Origin: Streptomyces sp. SUK 48
GTDB lineage: Bacteria > Actinomycetota > Actinomycetes > Streptomycetales > Streptomycetaceae
NCBI RefSeq assembly: GCF_009650765.1
Contig: NZ_CP045740.1
Coordinates: 806,001-870,000 of the forward strand
Direction of reading: 5' to 3'
Length of the DNA stretch: 64,000 nucleotides
Both the position numbers and the translations under genes were made by a program. Positions 42,523 through 52,366 of this stretch are shown in pieces. The notes beneath the pieces are model-generated. The model was not told the origin of the DNA, did no database searches, and worked only from the letters and a program-made list of their open reading frames with translations. Positions within the stretch are counted from its first letter, which is position 1; every line of letters begins with the position of its first letter.

Positions 42523-42983
42523 TCAGCGTGGCAGGTAGCGGCCCGCTCCGGTCCGCGACAGCCATCCCCGGTCGGCGAGTTTGCGCAGCTGGCCGCGGAC
42601 GGGCTCGACCTTGCCGGGAGTGAGATCCCGGCCCAGCGACCGGGCCACGTCCTTCGCCATCACCGGACCGTCCGCGTCGGCGACGATCTCCATAATCCGC
42701 CGATAGCCCGAGGTCAGGACCTCCAGACCCATCCCGTCAACACGGCCCGGGACCAGCCGCATCCCGGCCGCACCGCTACCGGCTCCGGCTCCGGCTCCGG
42801 CTCCACGATGCTCGCCGAATTCCGCCCACCGTCCGTCGCCTCCGCCCACTCCCCGAAGACCACCTCGGCAGCCTCCAACCGAACCAGCCGCGCCTCTACA
42901 CCGGCCAGCTCCTTGCGCAACAGCCGGGCACGTTCCTCCAGCTCAAGCCGCTGCTGCACCGTCCACGTCAGCACATCCGTCAT
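42523..42983 (-). pseudogene. coiled-coil/winged-helix protein, frameshifted at a hexanucleotide repeat
   Basis: The first part, from ATG 42983, reads MTDVLTWTVQQRLELEERAR with a coiled coil (LRKELAGVEARLVRLEAAE). The second part, in another frame, has a winged-helix-like region RRIMEIVADADGPVMAKDVA and LRKLADRGWLSRTGAGRYLP to the stop at 42523. The frames meet across four tandem CCGGCT units (42779-42804) coding Glu-Pro or Gly-Ala. Repair would give about 150 residues. It could be a DNA-binding protein; the family is not recognised. Confidence 0.6.
42779..42804 (+). repeat. tandem CCGGCT hexamer, four units
   Basis: Four CCGGCT copies plus CC inside the frameshifted coiled-coil/winged-helix gene. 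Unit changes keep frame, so the frameshift must lie beside the array rather than in unit number. Confidence 0.7.
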
Positions 42984-43158
42984 ACAGCGGAAGCTACGCG
43001 GCCAACGGCCGACCCCACCCCAGAACGCCAGACCCTGCCCGTGACCGGCGACCACGTGTTAACGATCTCTCCCCTGACCAGCCCGAGTACATCAGCCGCC
43101 GCTCACACCAGGCCCGTGACCTGCGAGTTCAAGATGAAATGATCTCAATAGAGTCAAC

Positions 43159-45570
43159 TCAGGCTTGAGTTTGGCGCGAGCCCGCGGAGCGGACTACTCC
43201 TGTACGACGCCGACGAGTACCACCGCGGCCGAGGCCGGTGTCCGCCGGAGCGGGTAGAGCCGCCCTGTCGCACTTTCCGTTGGCGGTGATGGGGAAAGTC
43301 GTGAGAGAGACGATTGCAGCAGGGATCAGCAACTCCGGCAGCATTGCGGCAAGGTGGCTGCGTACTGCGGCGGTCTCCTCCGGGTTCAGGACGGGCGTCA
43401 GGTAGAGCACGAGTTTCGGACTACCGGCCACGTCCTCGCGTACCATCGCGACAGCCGAGCCCACCGAAGGGCGCTCGCAGGCCACAGCCTCGATCTCGCC
43501 TGGCTCGATTCTCAGCCCGCGAAGCTTGATCTGATGGTCACGGCGGCCGTGGAACTCCAGGAATCCGTCATTCGACCACCTGACCAGGTCGCCCGTGCGG
43601 TAGAGGCGCTCACCCGAGGCGTCGGGATCGTCGACGAAACTCGCCGCAGTTAGTTCCGGCTGACCGATGTATCCACGGGCGAGGCACACCCCGCCAAGGT
43701 ACAACTCGCCCAGTTCACCAGCTGCAACCGGTTGACCGGCGTCGTCACGAACGGACAGATGTACTCCCCGGATCGGCCGACCGATCGGAACACCGGGCCC
43801 GGGCTCGGACGCTCGGCAGTCCCACCAGGTCACGTCGATCGACGCTTCGGTCGGTCCGTAGAGATTGTGCAATTGGGCGTCGTGCGAAGCGGTGAACCGG
43901 TTGGCGAGCCCATGGCTCAATGCCTCGCCGCTGGCAATGACGTGTCGCAGTGAGGAGCATGGAGCTGTTGCGGTCTCGGCCAGGAAAGCCTCGAGCATCG
44001 TAGGGACGAAGTGGACAATCGTGATGCCTTCGCGACGGATTGTCTCGGCCAGGTATTCCGGGTCCCGGTGCCCGTCTGGCCTGGCCATGACCAATCGGGC
44101 TCCCACGGTCAGCGGCCACAGAAATTCCCAGACGGAGACGTCGAAGGTGTAGGGAGTCTTCTGCAGGATCGCGTCGCCGGGGCCGATCGGGAACTGCTCC
44201 TGCATCCAGCGCAGCCTGTTGACCAGGCCGCGGTGAGGGACGCCGACTCCCTTGGGCCGGCCAGTGGAGCCCGACGTGTAGATCACATAGGCGAGGTCCA
44301 GATCGCCGACCTCACGGCTCTGGGGTGGAGTCCGTTCGACCACGGGTTCAGTCAAAGTATGGGGAGCGCCGTCCAAATCAAGTACCGCTGGGCCGAGGCC
44401 CGTCGGCAGGAACGGACGGCAACGGTCGTCGCCCAGGATCACCAGCGGCGCGGCCTCGTTGACCACGTGCTCGATCCTGCTGGCTGGCCAGGCCGGATCC
44501 AGGGGCAGGAATGCTCCGTCAGCGAGCAGAATCGCAACGATGGCGACGGCAAGGCTCACTGATCGCTCCGCGCAGACAGCGACGGTCACATCAGATCCGA
44601 TCCCTCGGTCGCGCAACCGCTGCGCCAAGTCGTCTGCGCGCCGCCGGAGTTCGCGGTAGGTGATCGATTCGGATTCGTCCGAGATAGCCGGTGCGCTGTC
44701 CGCCAGGTCGAACCCTTGCCTCAGGAGATCCACCATGCGGGCTCCGTCATCCCGCGCCGGCTCGCCGTACTCCGACGGCCCGGATGCGACCGATGTCGAG
44801 TCGATGAGCCGGCTCAGAAGCCGGGCGGTCTGCGGATCGCCGAGCAGGGAGCCCGTCGGCAGCGGCAACTGTTCCGTCTGGACCCGTTCACCCGCCCAGT
44901 CCGGGTGGGGGAATCGGAGTCCGTCGTTGCCGACGATCACCGCGTCAGGCCGCAAGTCGGCCGGGATCGGGGTATCAAGAGTCTGTAGGAGAAAGGTGAA
45001 CCAGGCGCGATAGCGATCGCTGAGCATGCCAAGGCACAGATCGAGGTCGTCGTCGGGAAGCCCATCAGCGCGCAATCTGCTGACCAGAGCCAGGCACAAC
45101 CAGTCCATGACCGCTTCGATGGACAGCTCGCCGCAGTAATCCTCTCGCGCAGTCGTCTCCAGGCTCGCCCGGATCCCTGCCGCATCGGCTCGGACTAGAT
45201 CCGGTGTCAACCAGCTCGGCTCCACCAGGATTACTCGCGGCCCGGGAGAACCCGGGACGGTGAGTTCCGCAGCGAGGTGCATGCTCAACGTCGCAGCACT
45301 GCAGTATCCGATCAGGGTCTCCGGATACACCCCCTGGCGCCTCAGCTCCTGGGCGCATGCCTGCGCGAGTTCTACGATTCCGACTGTGTCCGTGACGGGA
45401 GCGGTTACCGCGTCGATTCTGTAGAGGCCTCGTTCGGCGGTGATCGCGGCCGCTACGTCGGCCAGCGTGGTCTTGGAGGTGAACTCGTTGAAGTCCACGA
45501 CCACCACGGGCTGCACCGCGCTGTCACGCAAAGCCGCAATCCGTGCCAGCGGCTTTCCTTCGGAACTCAT
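43159..45570 (-). CDS. thioesterase-adenylation didomain NRPS protein (Ser-like A domain)
   Basis: Protein of 803 residues. Residues 1 to about 240 form an alpha/beta-hydrolase (thioesterase-like) domain whose nucleophile elbow is LIGYCSAATLS, with Cys90 where Ser is usual. From about 280 an adenylation domain follows: YVIYTSGSTGRPKG, FDVSVWEFLWPL, LHNLYGPTEASIDV, YRTGDLVRW, ITANGK. Reading the ten pocket residues gives D-V-W-H-I-S-L-I-D-K, close to the serine code DVWHLSLIDK. No carrier domain follows, so serine must be loaded onto another protein. It is the last gene of the cluster and overlaps the PKS stop (ATGA). TE before A is an unusual order. Confidence 0.88.
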   Translation of the reverse strand: MSSEGKPLARIAALRDSAVQPVVVVDFNEFTSKTTLADVAAAITAERGLYRIDAVTAPVTDTVGIVELAQACAQELRRQGVYPETLIGYCSAATLSMHLAAELTVPGSPGPRVILVEPSWLTPDLVRADAAGIRASLETTAREDYCGELSIEAVMDWLCLALVSRLRADGLPDDDLDLCLGMLSDRYRAWFTFLLQTLDTPIPADLRPDAVIVGNDGLRFPHPDWAGERVQTEQLPLPTGSLLGDPQTARLLSRLIDSTSVASGPSEYGEPARDDGARMVDLLRQGFDLADSAPAISDESESITYRELRRRADDLAQRLRDRGIGSDVTVAVCAERSVSLAVAIVAILLADGAFLPLDPAWPASRIEHVVNEAAPLVILGDDRCRPFLPTGLGPAVLDLDGAPHTLTEPVVERTPPQSREVGDLDLAYVIYTSGSTGRPKGVGVPHRGLVNRLRWMQEQFPIGPGDAILQKTPYTFDVSVWEFLWPLTVGARLVMARPDGHRDPEYLAETIRREGITIVHFVPTMLEAFLAETATAPCSSLRHVIASGEALSHGLANRFTASHDAQLHNLYGPTEASIDVTWWDCRASEPGPGVPIGRPIRGVHLSVRDDAGQPVAAGELGELYLGGVCLARGYIGQPELTAASFVDDPDASGERLYRTGDLVRWSNDGFLEFHGRRDHQIKLRGLRIEPGEIEAVACERPSVGSAVAMVREDVAGSPKLVLYLTPVLNPEETAAVRSHLAAMLPELLIPAAIVSLTTFPITANGKCDRAALPAPADTGLGRGGTRRRRTGVVRSAGSRQTQA

Positions 45571-48566
45571 GGGGCGATTGTGTCCTCTCCGGCATGGCCG
45601 TTGGCGGGTGTGAAGGATTCCGTCGAACGCTCCCGGACAAGTGCCACCTGCGCAGCAAGGACCGGGTGTTCGAGTACTGTGTCGAGATTCAGGGTCACAC
45701 CGAACTCGCGCCGGATCAGTGACAGGAGACGTACTGCGAGCAGGGAGTCACCGCCCAGGCCGAAGAAGTCGGCGTCATCCGAGATCGGCTGATCGCCGAG
45801 CAACTGCTTCCAGATGGCCTGGAGCCTCGACTCAACCGTGGCCGGTTCCTGTCCCTCTCTCATGGGCTCCTGCTGTTGAGCGACAGGCTCGGTCGCCGAT
45901 TTCGACGCAGGCAAGGGCTCGGCTCGGGCAGGTGCGGACCGCTCCACCCAATGCCGACGACGTTGGAACGGGTACGGCGGCAGGACTATTCGGCGTCCCT
46001 GCCCACCGCTGAAGGCCGTCCAGTCGACCTCAGTGCCGGCGGTCCACAGCGCGCCGACTGCTGCCAGGAGCGCTGTATAAGGGTCCGTGCCCTCAGTGCC
46101 TGGCATCATCGGCTGACACGGCAGTGCTGCGTCCCGCTCATGTGACCTGGCGAAGCTGGTTAGGGTCCGCCCGGGGCCGACTTCCACGAGCATGGGATCG
46201 GCCATGTCAAGCACTCGGGCCAGCCCGGCGGAAAACCCCACTGGTTCGCGCAGATGCCTGGTCCAGTACTCCGCCGAATACGCTCTCACCGGTTCTCCGG
46301 TGAGGTTCGACATCACCCTCAGCCGTGGACGCCGGTAGCGCACGGCAGACGCGTGATCCCGGAACTCGTCGAGTACCGAGTCCATCAGCACGCTGTGAAA
46401 CCCGTGGGAGACACGCAACGGCCGAACGAAGATGCCGCGCTTAGCGGCTGTCTCGGCGAATTGCTCCACGGCCTCGCATGGTCCCGAGACCACGACCGCC
46501 TCGGGAGCGTTGCAGGCCGCGATGGAAACGCCTTCGGGAAGCAGTGGTTCGACCTTGTCCCCCGCAGCGTGAACAGCGAGCATGGCCCCGGGCGGGGCAC
46601 CGTCCATGAGGCGGCCACGCACCGCGACGAGATCCAGAGCATCCGGCAATGAGAGCGCTTGCGCCACGCAGGCGGCGGTGTACTCACCGAGGCTATGGCC
46701 GATGAGCACTGTGGGCCTCATGCCCCAGTCGAGGAGCTGGCTGGCGAGCGCGTACTCGGTGACAAATAGTGCTGGCTGGGCCAACCGGGTTCTGCGCAGG
46801 ATCGTTTCGAGGCTGGCGTCGTCGGTCGTGTCCAGCAGCAGGGTGCGCAGATCGATGCCGAGCTGTCCGGCGAGGTGCTCGCTGCACTCGTCGACAACCG
46901 CCCGGAACCGTGGCAACTCATCGTAGAGCCCTGATGCCATGCCGAGTCGTTGTGCCCCTTGGCCGGGGAACATGAACCCGAGTGTGCCTGCGCGGTATGC
47001 GCGGCGCGGCAAGGCCGATCGCAGCTGATCACGCAGGGCGTGGGGATCGCCGCCGACCACTGCGGTGCGCCAGTTGTTGGTGGCTCTGCCGACTTGGAGT
47101 GTGTACGCGATGTCCGGAACATCTGCCGCGACTGCTGTGTCCAGGCTCTGCGCGAGCAAGTCCGCAGATGCCCTGGCAGCTTGCGGATCGCGGGCGGATA
47201 GCACCATCAGGGACTGCCTGGAGCGCTGTGCCTGAGGCACCGGCTGTGCCGGTGCCTGCTCCACGATCACATGAGCGTTCGTACCGCCGATGCCGAAGGC
47301 GCTGACGCCGGCCCGCCGCGGCCCGCCCTCAGCCAGCCAGGTGCGGGTCCCGGTGTTCACGAAGAACGGTGTGGATGCCCAGTCGATTTCCGGATTCGGT
47401 TCCGGGCAGTTAACCGCTGGCGGAATCGTTCCTTCGCGAACGGCGAGAACTGCCTTGATCAGCCCGGTCACACCGGCTGCCGCGTCGAGGTGCCCCAGGT
47501 TCGCCTTGAGGCTGCCAATCGCGCAGAAGCCGGTCTTGTCCGTGTAGTCCCGATAGGCTTCCGTCAGGCCGGAAATCTCGATGCCGTCACCGATCTCGGT
47601 GCCCGTGCCATGCGCTTCGACATAGCCGATCGTATCGGCGGCAACTCCCGCGGAGCGCAGGGCCGCGCCGATCACCTCAGCTTGACCTTCGGCGCTCGGA
47701 GCCGTGTATCCGGCCTTGCGTCCGCCGTCGTTGTTGATGGCTGATCCGCGGATCAGAGCATGCACGGTGTCACCGTCGGCGTACGCGTCCCTGGCCCGCT
47801 TGAGAACCACCAATGCGGCTCCGTGACCCACCACCGTGCCGCGTGCATCACGATCGAAGGGGCGGCAGTGACCGTCGGGTGAAAGGATCCCGTTGCGGGA
47901 GTATACGTATCCGGAATGCTGAGGGAACTGGACTGAGGCGCCGCCCGCAAGGGCGATGTCACACTCACCCATCAGCAGGCTCTGCCTCGCGAGATGCACC
48001 GCGACCAGTGAGGTGGAACACGCAGTTTGGACAGCCACCGCAGGACCGCGCAGGCCGAGCTTGTATGCGATCCGGGTAGCTGCATGGTCCTTCTCGTTAC
48101 CCAGCATGAGTTGAAGGAGGTCCGTGTCCTTCGGTCCATGCGGATCGGCCAGCAGATGATGCAGGAGATAGCTGTTCATGCCCGTGCCGGCGAACACGCC
48201 GCCCCGGCCCTGGAATCCGCCGTATCCGGCAGCGTCCAATGCCTGCCACGCGCATTCGAGGAGCAGTCGCTGTTGCGGATCCGTCAGCTGCGCCTCTCGC
48301 GCCGAGTATCCGAACAACGCGGCGTCGAAGAGGTCGACATCGCTGAGAACTCCGCGCACCGGTACGTAGTCAGGGCTTTCGTAGTCCTCCGCTGGCACCC
48401 CTGCGGCAATGAGCTGTTCGGTGCTGAATCGGGTGAGGGACTCCTCGCCAGCCAGAAGATTGGACCACATCTGGTCGATGCAGTCGGAACCAGGGAACCG
48501 TCCGGCGAGGCCTATGACGGCGACAGCCGCATCGACGTCCGAACCCATGATGGTCGCGCTATTCAT
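45567..48566 (-). CDS. type I polyketide synthase module, KS-AT-ACP
   Basis: Protein of 999 residues with one non-reducing elongation module. KS has Cys183 in QTACSTSLVAVH, His319 in EAHGTGTEIGDG and His359 in GSLKANLGHLDAA. AT has Ser625 in IGHSLGEYTAAC, and HGFHS (721-725) resembles the HAFH motif of malonyl-CoA transferases. ACP has Ser941 in FFGLGGDSLLAV. There is no KR, DH, ER or methyltransferase, so it should add a two-carbon unit leaving a beta-keto group. ATGA overlaps on both sides link it to the NRPS and the TE-A protein. Confidence 0.93.
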   Translation of the reverse strand: MNSATIMGSDVDAAVAVIGLAGRFPGSDCIDQMWSNLLAGEESLTRFSTEQLIAAGVPAEDYESPDYVPVRGVLSDVDLFDAALFGYSAREAQLTDPQQRLLLECAWQALDAAGYGGFQGRGGVFAGTGMNSYLLHHLLADPHGPKDTDLLQLMLGNEKDHAATRIAYKLGLRGPAVAVQTACSTSLVAVHLARQSLLMGECDIALAGGASVQFPQHSGYVYSRNGILSPDGHCRPFDRDARGTVVGHGAALVVLKRARDAYADGDTVHALIRGSAINNDGGRKAGYTAPSAEGQAEVIGAALRSAGVAADTIGYVEAHGTGTEIGDGIEISGLTEAYRDYTDKTGFCAIGSLKANLGHLDAAAGVTGLIKAVLAVREGTIPPAVNCPEPNPEIDWASTPFFVNTGTRTWLAEGGPRRAGVSAFGIGGTNAHVIVEQAPAQPVPQAQRSRQSLMVLSARDPQAARASADLLAQSLDTAVAADVPDIAYTLQVGRATNNWRTAVVGGDPHALRDQLRSALPRRAYRAGTLGFMFPGQGAQRLGMASGLYDELPRFRAVVDECSEHLAGQLGIDLRTLLLDTTDDASLETILRRTRLAQPALFVTEYALASQLLDWGMRPTVLIGHSLGEYTAACVAQALSLPDALDLVAVRGRLMDGAPPGAMLAVHAAGDKVEPLLPEGVSIAACNAPEAVVVSGPCEAVEQFAETAAKRGIFVRPLRVSHGFHSVLMDSVLDEFRDHASAVRYRRPRLRVMSNLTGEPVRAYSAEYWTRHLREPVGFSAGLARVLDMADPMLVEVGPGRTLTSFARSHERDAALPCQPMMPGTEGTDPYTALLAAVGALWTAGTEVDWTAFSGGQGRRIVLPPYPFQRRRHWVERSAPARAEPLPASKSATEPVAQQQEPMREGQEPATVESRLQAIWKQLLGDQPISDDADFFGLGGDSLLAVRLLSLIRREFGVTLNLDTVLEHPVLAAQVALVRERSTESFTPANGHAGEDTIAP

Positions 48567-51500
48567 GCGACACCCACCTTTGCGTGCATGAAGGCGGCCA
48601 GCTGCCTGACGGTTGCGTACCTGAACATGTCGGCGAGCTTGACCTCATAGCCGGGGTAGGCGGCAATCAGGTGTTTGCGGACCTGGGGAATCTGCAAGGA
48701 GTCCCCGCCTACATCGAAGAACCGATCGTCGTAGCCGAAATCGGTTGTTCCCAGGACTTCTTCCCAGATCTCCGCGACTCGGTCTTCGATCGCTTCGATT
48801 TCCTCGATCTCGTCGGACGTATCGGCTTCGGCAGGGTCGGGAGCAGACGCGGCGTGCTGGGATGCGGAGAGCGCCCAAACAGTCAACGTCGCCGCGTCCA
48901 CCTTGCCGTTCGATGTGACTGGAAGGCGTTCGGTGACGGCCCAGAGGGAGGGCACTGCGTAGTCTGGCAGCTGCTCGGACGCCAGTGCTCGCAACCGCAG
49001 CGGGTCGACAGCACTTCGGTCGGCGACGACCCCCGCCACGATCCGTGTCTCACCTCCGTCAGTGGTTGTGGTCACCGCAACTGCGTCCGAAACATCGGGT
49101 AGTTTCCGCAGAACCGCGGCTACTTCTTCCAGTTCCACGCGGAATCCCCGGACTTTGACCTGGCGATCCCGGCGGCCCAGAATCCGCAGGTTGGTCTCCC
49201 CGTCCCAGCGCACGAGATCGCCAGTGCGGTAGTAACGACGTTGGTCCTGTCCCACTACGAAGCGGCGCTCGGTTTCTGCGGGATCGTTCAGATAGTCGAG
49301 GGCCAGGCCGTCGCCTGACGCATACAGCTCGCCGACCACGCCTTGTGGAACCGGTAGACCGGCTTCGTTTGCCACGAGCACGTCCGTTCCGGCGATCGGC
49401 CGGCCGATGGGTACCGCGTCGCCGACTGCGGCGGCATCGTCCAGGTGATGCACTGTGGTGAAGGTCGTGTTCTCCGTTGGTCCGTAACCATTGGTGATTC
49501 GCAGCCCGGGGCAGCGTTGCAACACGCGGCGTACCTGGGCTGCGGGCACAACGTCTCCGCCGGTCAGCAAATGATCGACTGCGCTGAAGGCCTCCGGTTC
49601 GTGATCCGCCACCAGCCGAAACAGCCCGGCGGTCAACCAGAGCCCCGTCACCGCGTGATCGTGCAGGAAGCGAGCCAATGCCGCGGTCGTCGGCTGCTGG
49701 TTCGGGTGGACCACGATGGATCCACCCGCGGCCAGCGGCGAGAAGAGTTCCAGCGTCGAGGCGTCGAAGGACAGCGGGGCGAGTCTGAGAAAACGCCCGA
49801 GTGCCTTGGGTCGCACTACATCCGGGTCAAGGATCAGTCGGAGCACGGCGCGGTGGGGGATACGTACTGCCTTCGGCAGGCCGGTCGAACCGGAGGTGAA
49901 GGCGATGTAGGCGACCCGTTCCGGGTCGGGTGCGGCGCATGAAGGTATGGCAGCGGTCGGGCCCGAGGCCGCCCACGGGTCAAGGGGGTCGACGGAGGCA
50001 GCCACGAGCCCTGCGGAGGCGAGTTCGGCCGCACGCTCAGGGTGAGCCAACACAGCTGCGGGCTGGGCCAGTTCAGCGACGCGCTGTACGACCGTGGCCG
50101 GTGCCGTCGGCTCCATGCCGATGTATGCGGCTCCAAGCCGGATTGCAGCCAGCACCGCGACGATTTCCTCGGCCGACCGTGGAACAGCGATGACGACGCA
50201 GTCGCCCGTTCGGACACCGGCTTCGTACAACGCAGCGGACTGGGCTTCTACGGCACGCAGAAGGGCAGTGTAAGACAGCGGCGTACGGCCGGGTAGCGTC
50301 ACCGCCGGCGCATCCGGGTTCCGCTCCGCCACCTGCTCGATAAGCTGCCACAGGCCCGTAGTCGTATGCGGGGTCTCATTGGCTCCACTCACCGCGACCG
50401 GTATGGACGTCACCGCGGAAGACGGCAGGAGGCCACTTTGCTGCGCTGTAACGGTCCTGATCTGACGCTCCGGGTTCTCAGTCGCCTGTCGCAACACCGT
50501 GAGGAAGTCTGCGATCAGTAGTGCCGCTTCGCCAGGAGAAATGACGGAGGACGCATACTCCACGCACAGGCGCGGCTTTTCGCCCCATCGCTGTACGTAG
50601 AGCAGGGCATCGAGTGTCGCGCCACCGCAGTGCCCCTCGTACAGCCGGACTTCCAGACCCGGGACATCGAGCCGCTCGGGCACCATCTCGTCATGCGCGG
50701 CGAAGCCCATCTGGACCAACGGGTTGCGCCGGACATCCGTTTGAACGCCGACCCCGGTGGCGAGCCGCTTCAACGGCACGTCCCGGGCGCCGATCGCGGC
50801 CCGGACGTCGCGGCTGACGTTCTCGATGTATGCGCGAACGGTCGCTGTGTCGTCAATCTCGCATTTCACCGGGATCATTGATGTACCCAGTCCGACCGTT
50901 GACTGCTGCGCCGACGTCGATCGACCGACCCAGGACAGACCGACCAGCAGTCGGGCATGACCAGCCCGACGCGCAATGGCCAGCGACCACGCCGCGAGCA
51001 ACACAACGTTGCGAGTGACGCCACATACCTGCGCCACCTCGTTGCATCGGTCACGGATGTCAGCGGCGAGGTGAACGGGGATACGCGCCCCTCGTCCGTC
51101 GAAGACATCAGGCCGGCCCAAGTCACCGGGCAGCTCGAGCACGGTCGGCATGTCGGACAGCTCGCCGGCCCGGCGGACCGCGATGTGTTCGGTGCCCAGG
51201 TCAGGCTCCGGCCAATCCGAGAATGCGGACGCCGCCGCCTCGGGCCCGGTCCCCTGGTAGTACGAGAACAGTTCTCGCCACAGCAGCCCAATGCTCCAGC
51301 CGTCGGCCACCACATGGTGAATCAGCAGACTCAGCACACGGCGGCCGCTGCCGCTCTTGGTCAGGCTGAAGACAACAGGCGGACACTCGAACGGCGCCAA
51401 CAGGGAGGGTGAAGCCGCGCCGAGCACGGCGTGGACGGTGTCCACACCGGCTTCTCCCTCGGCAAGCTCCAATTCGTTGACATGCAGTCGTGCCCGCCAC

Positions 51501-52000
51501 TGCCGGATGACGCGGGCACGTAGCCCCTCAGGCCCGCGGAAATACACGGTGCGCAACGCCTCGTGCCGGTCCGTGAGCGCCTGCACGGCATTGAGCAGTG
51601 CGTCTTCGTCCAGTTTGCCGTACAGATCAACGCTGAAGAGCAGGCGCCAGGGATGGCCAGCGCCCAGGTCCTCGCTCATCAGCATCGCACTCTCGCCCAC
51701 GGTGACGGCTCGGTCGGCACGTGGTGTCGGCGTCCGGTTCCGGACCTGGTCTGGGACCGGACGTGCCGCTGACAAGACCTGGGCCAGTGAGTCATCGCTC
51801 AGCAGGGCCGGCAACTCAATCTCCAGGCCCAGCCGTTCGGCCCGCGCAACGAGATCGACTGCACTGAGCGAGGTGCCGCCCAAGGCGACGAATGAGCAGT
51901 TCTGTGCAGCGGATCGTGTGTCATCCGGATCCCGCCCCAAGATCCGCGCCGCGGCAGTCAACAATGGTGTCAGCGCAGGGGCTTGCGCGTAAGTGCTCAT
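48563..52000 (-). CDS. NRPS, PCP-C-A-PCP (Val-like A domain)
   Basis: Protein of 1145 residues. An N-terminal carrier domain has Ser44 in FVALGGTSLSAVDL. The condensation domain (about 100-510) has intact HHVVADG (229-235). The adenylation domain (about 530-1020) has AFTSGSTGLPKAV, FDASTLELFSPL, NGYGPTENTTF and YYRTGDLVRW; the ten pocket residues read D-A-L-W-L-G-G-T-F-K, like the valine code DAFWIGGTFK. The C-terminal carrier has Ser in VGGDSLQIPQV. The first carrier has no cis A domain. The stop overlaps the PKS ATG, so the Val-like intermediate is probably passed to the PKS. Confidence 0.92.
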   Translation of the reverse strand: MSTYAQAPALTPLLTAAARILGRDPDDTRSAAQNCSFVALGGTSLSAVDLVARAERLGLEIELPALLSDDSLAQVLSAARPVPDQVRNRTPTPRADRAVTVGESAMLMSEDLGAGHPWRLLFSVDLYGKLDEDALLNAVQALTDRHEALRTVYFRGPEGLRARVIRQWRARLHVNELELAEGEAGVDTVHAVLGAASPSLLAPFECPPVVFSLTKSGSGRRVLSLLIHHVVADGWSIGLLWRELFSYYQGTGPEAAASAFSDWPEPDLGTEHIAVRRAGELSDMPTVLELPGDLGRPDVFDGRGARIPVHLAADIRDRCNEVAQVCGVTRNVVLLAAWSLAIARRAGHARLLVGLSWVGRSTSAQQSTVGLGTSMIPVKCEIDDTATVRAYIENVSRDVRAAIGARDVPLKRLATGVGVQTDVRRNPLVQMGFAAHDEMVPERLDVPGLEVRLYEGHCGGATLDALLYVQRWGEKPRLCVEYASSVISPGEAALLIADFLTVLRQATENPERQIRTVTAQQSGLLPSSAVTSIPVAVSGANETPHTTTGLWQLIEQVAERNPDAPAVTLPGRTPLSYTALLRAVEAQSAALYEAGVRTGDCVVIAVPRSAEEIVAVLAAIRLGAAYIGMEPTAPATVVQRVAELAQPAAVLAHPERAAELASAGLVAASVDPLDPWAASGPTAAIPSCAAPDPERVAYIAFTSGSTGLPKAVRIPHRAVLRLILDPDVVRPKALGRFLRLAPLSFDASTLELFSPLAAGGSIVVHPNQQPTTAALARFLHDHAVTGLWLTAGLFRLVADHEPEAFSAVDHLLTGGDVVPAAQVRRVLQRCPGLRITNGYGPTENTTFTTVHHLDDAAAVGDAVPIGRPIAGTDVLVANEAGLPVPQGVVGELYASGDGLALDYLNDPAETERRFVVGQDQRRYYRTGDLVRWDGETNLRILGRRDRQVKVRGFRVELEEVAAVLRKLPDVSDAVAVTTTTDGGETRIVAGVVADRSAVDPLRLRALASEQLPDYAVPSLWAVTERLPVTSNGKVDAATLTVWALSASQHAASAPDPAEADTSDEIEEIEAIEDRVAEIWEEVLGTTDFGYDDRFFDVGGDSLQIPQVRKHLIAAYPGYEVKLADMFRYATVRQLAAFMHAKVGVA

Positions 52001-52366
52001 CGATTCTTCCGATCCTGCATAGACTCACCCAGTAGTAGGCGTGAAGACTTTCGGGAAATCCGGCGGACATAGGTCCTGAGGCGCGACGGACCCGCCGCTG
52101 CACGACGGGGACGCCCTGGGACGCCCGCGCGCGAGGCGGCCGACGCTCGCGGCCGCCACCCATCGGATGTCTGGGCCCGGCTCTCACTCTCCATGCCGGG
52201 ACGGGCAATCCAGCGCGTCGAATCCCCGAACTGGATAGGTCGGGGAAACCTGCAAGCTCACCTGGCTGTGAAGCGGCGTCGCTGCCAACTTGCCAGGGGC
52301 CGCGGCCCGGTGCCGCCTGTGGCACCACGGACTGCCGCCGGGATCATGTGAATACTGAGGCGCAGC
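52001..52366 (-). other. gap inside the biosynthetic cluster
   Basis: About 370 bp between the PCP-C gene and the large NRPS, the only long gap in the run. Open frames here look like shadows. It could hold a secondary promoter for the NRPS-PKS-TE-A genes. Confidence 0.5.
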
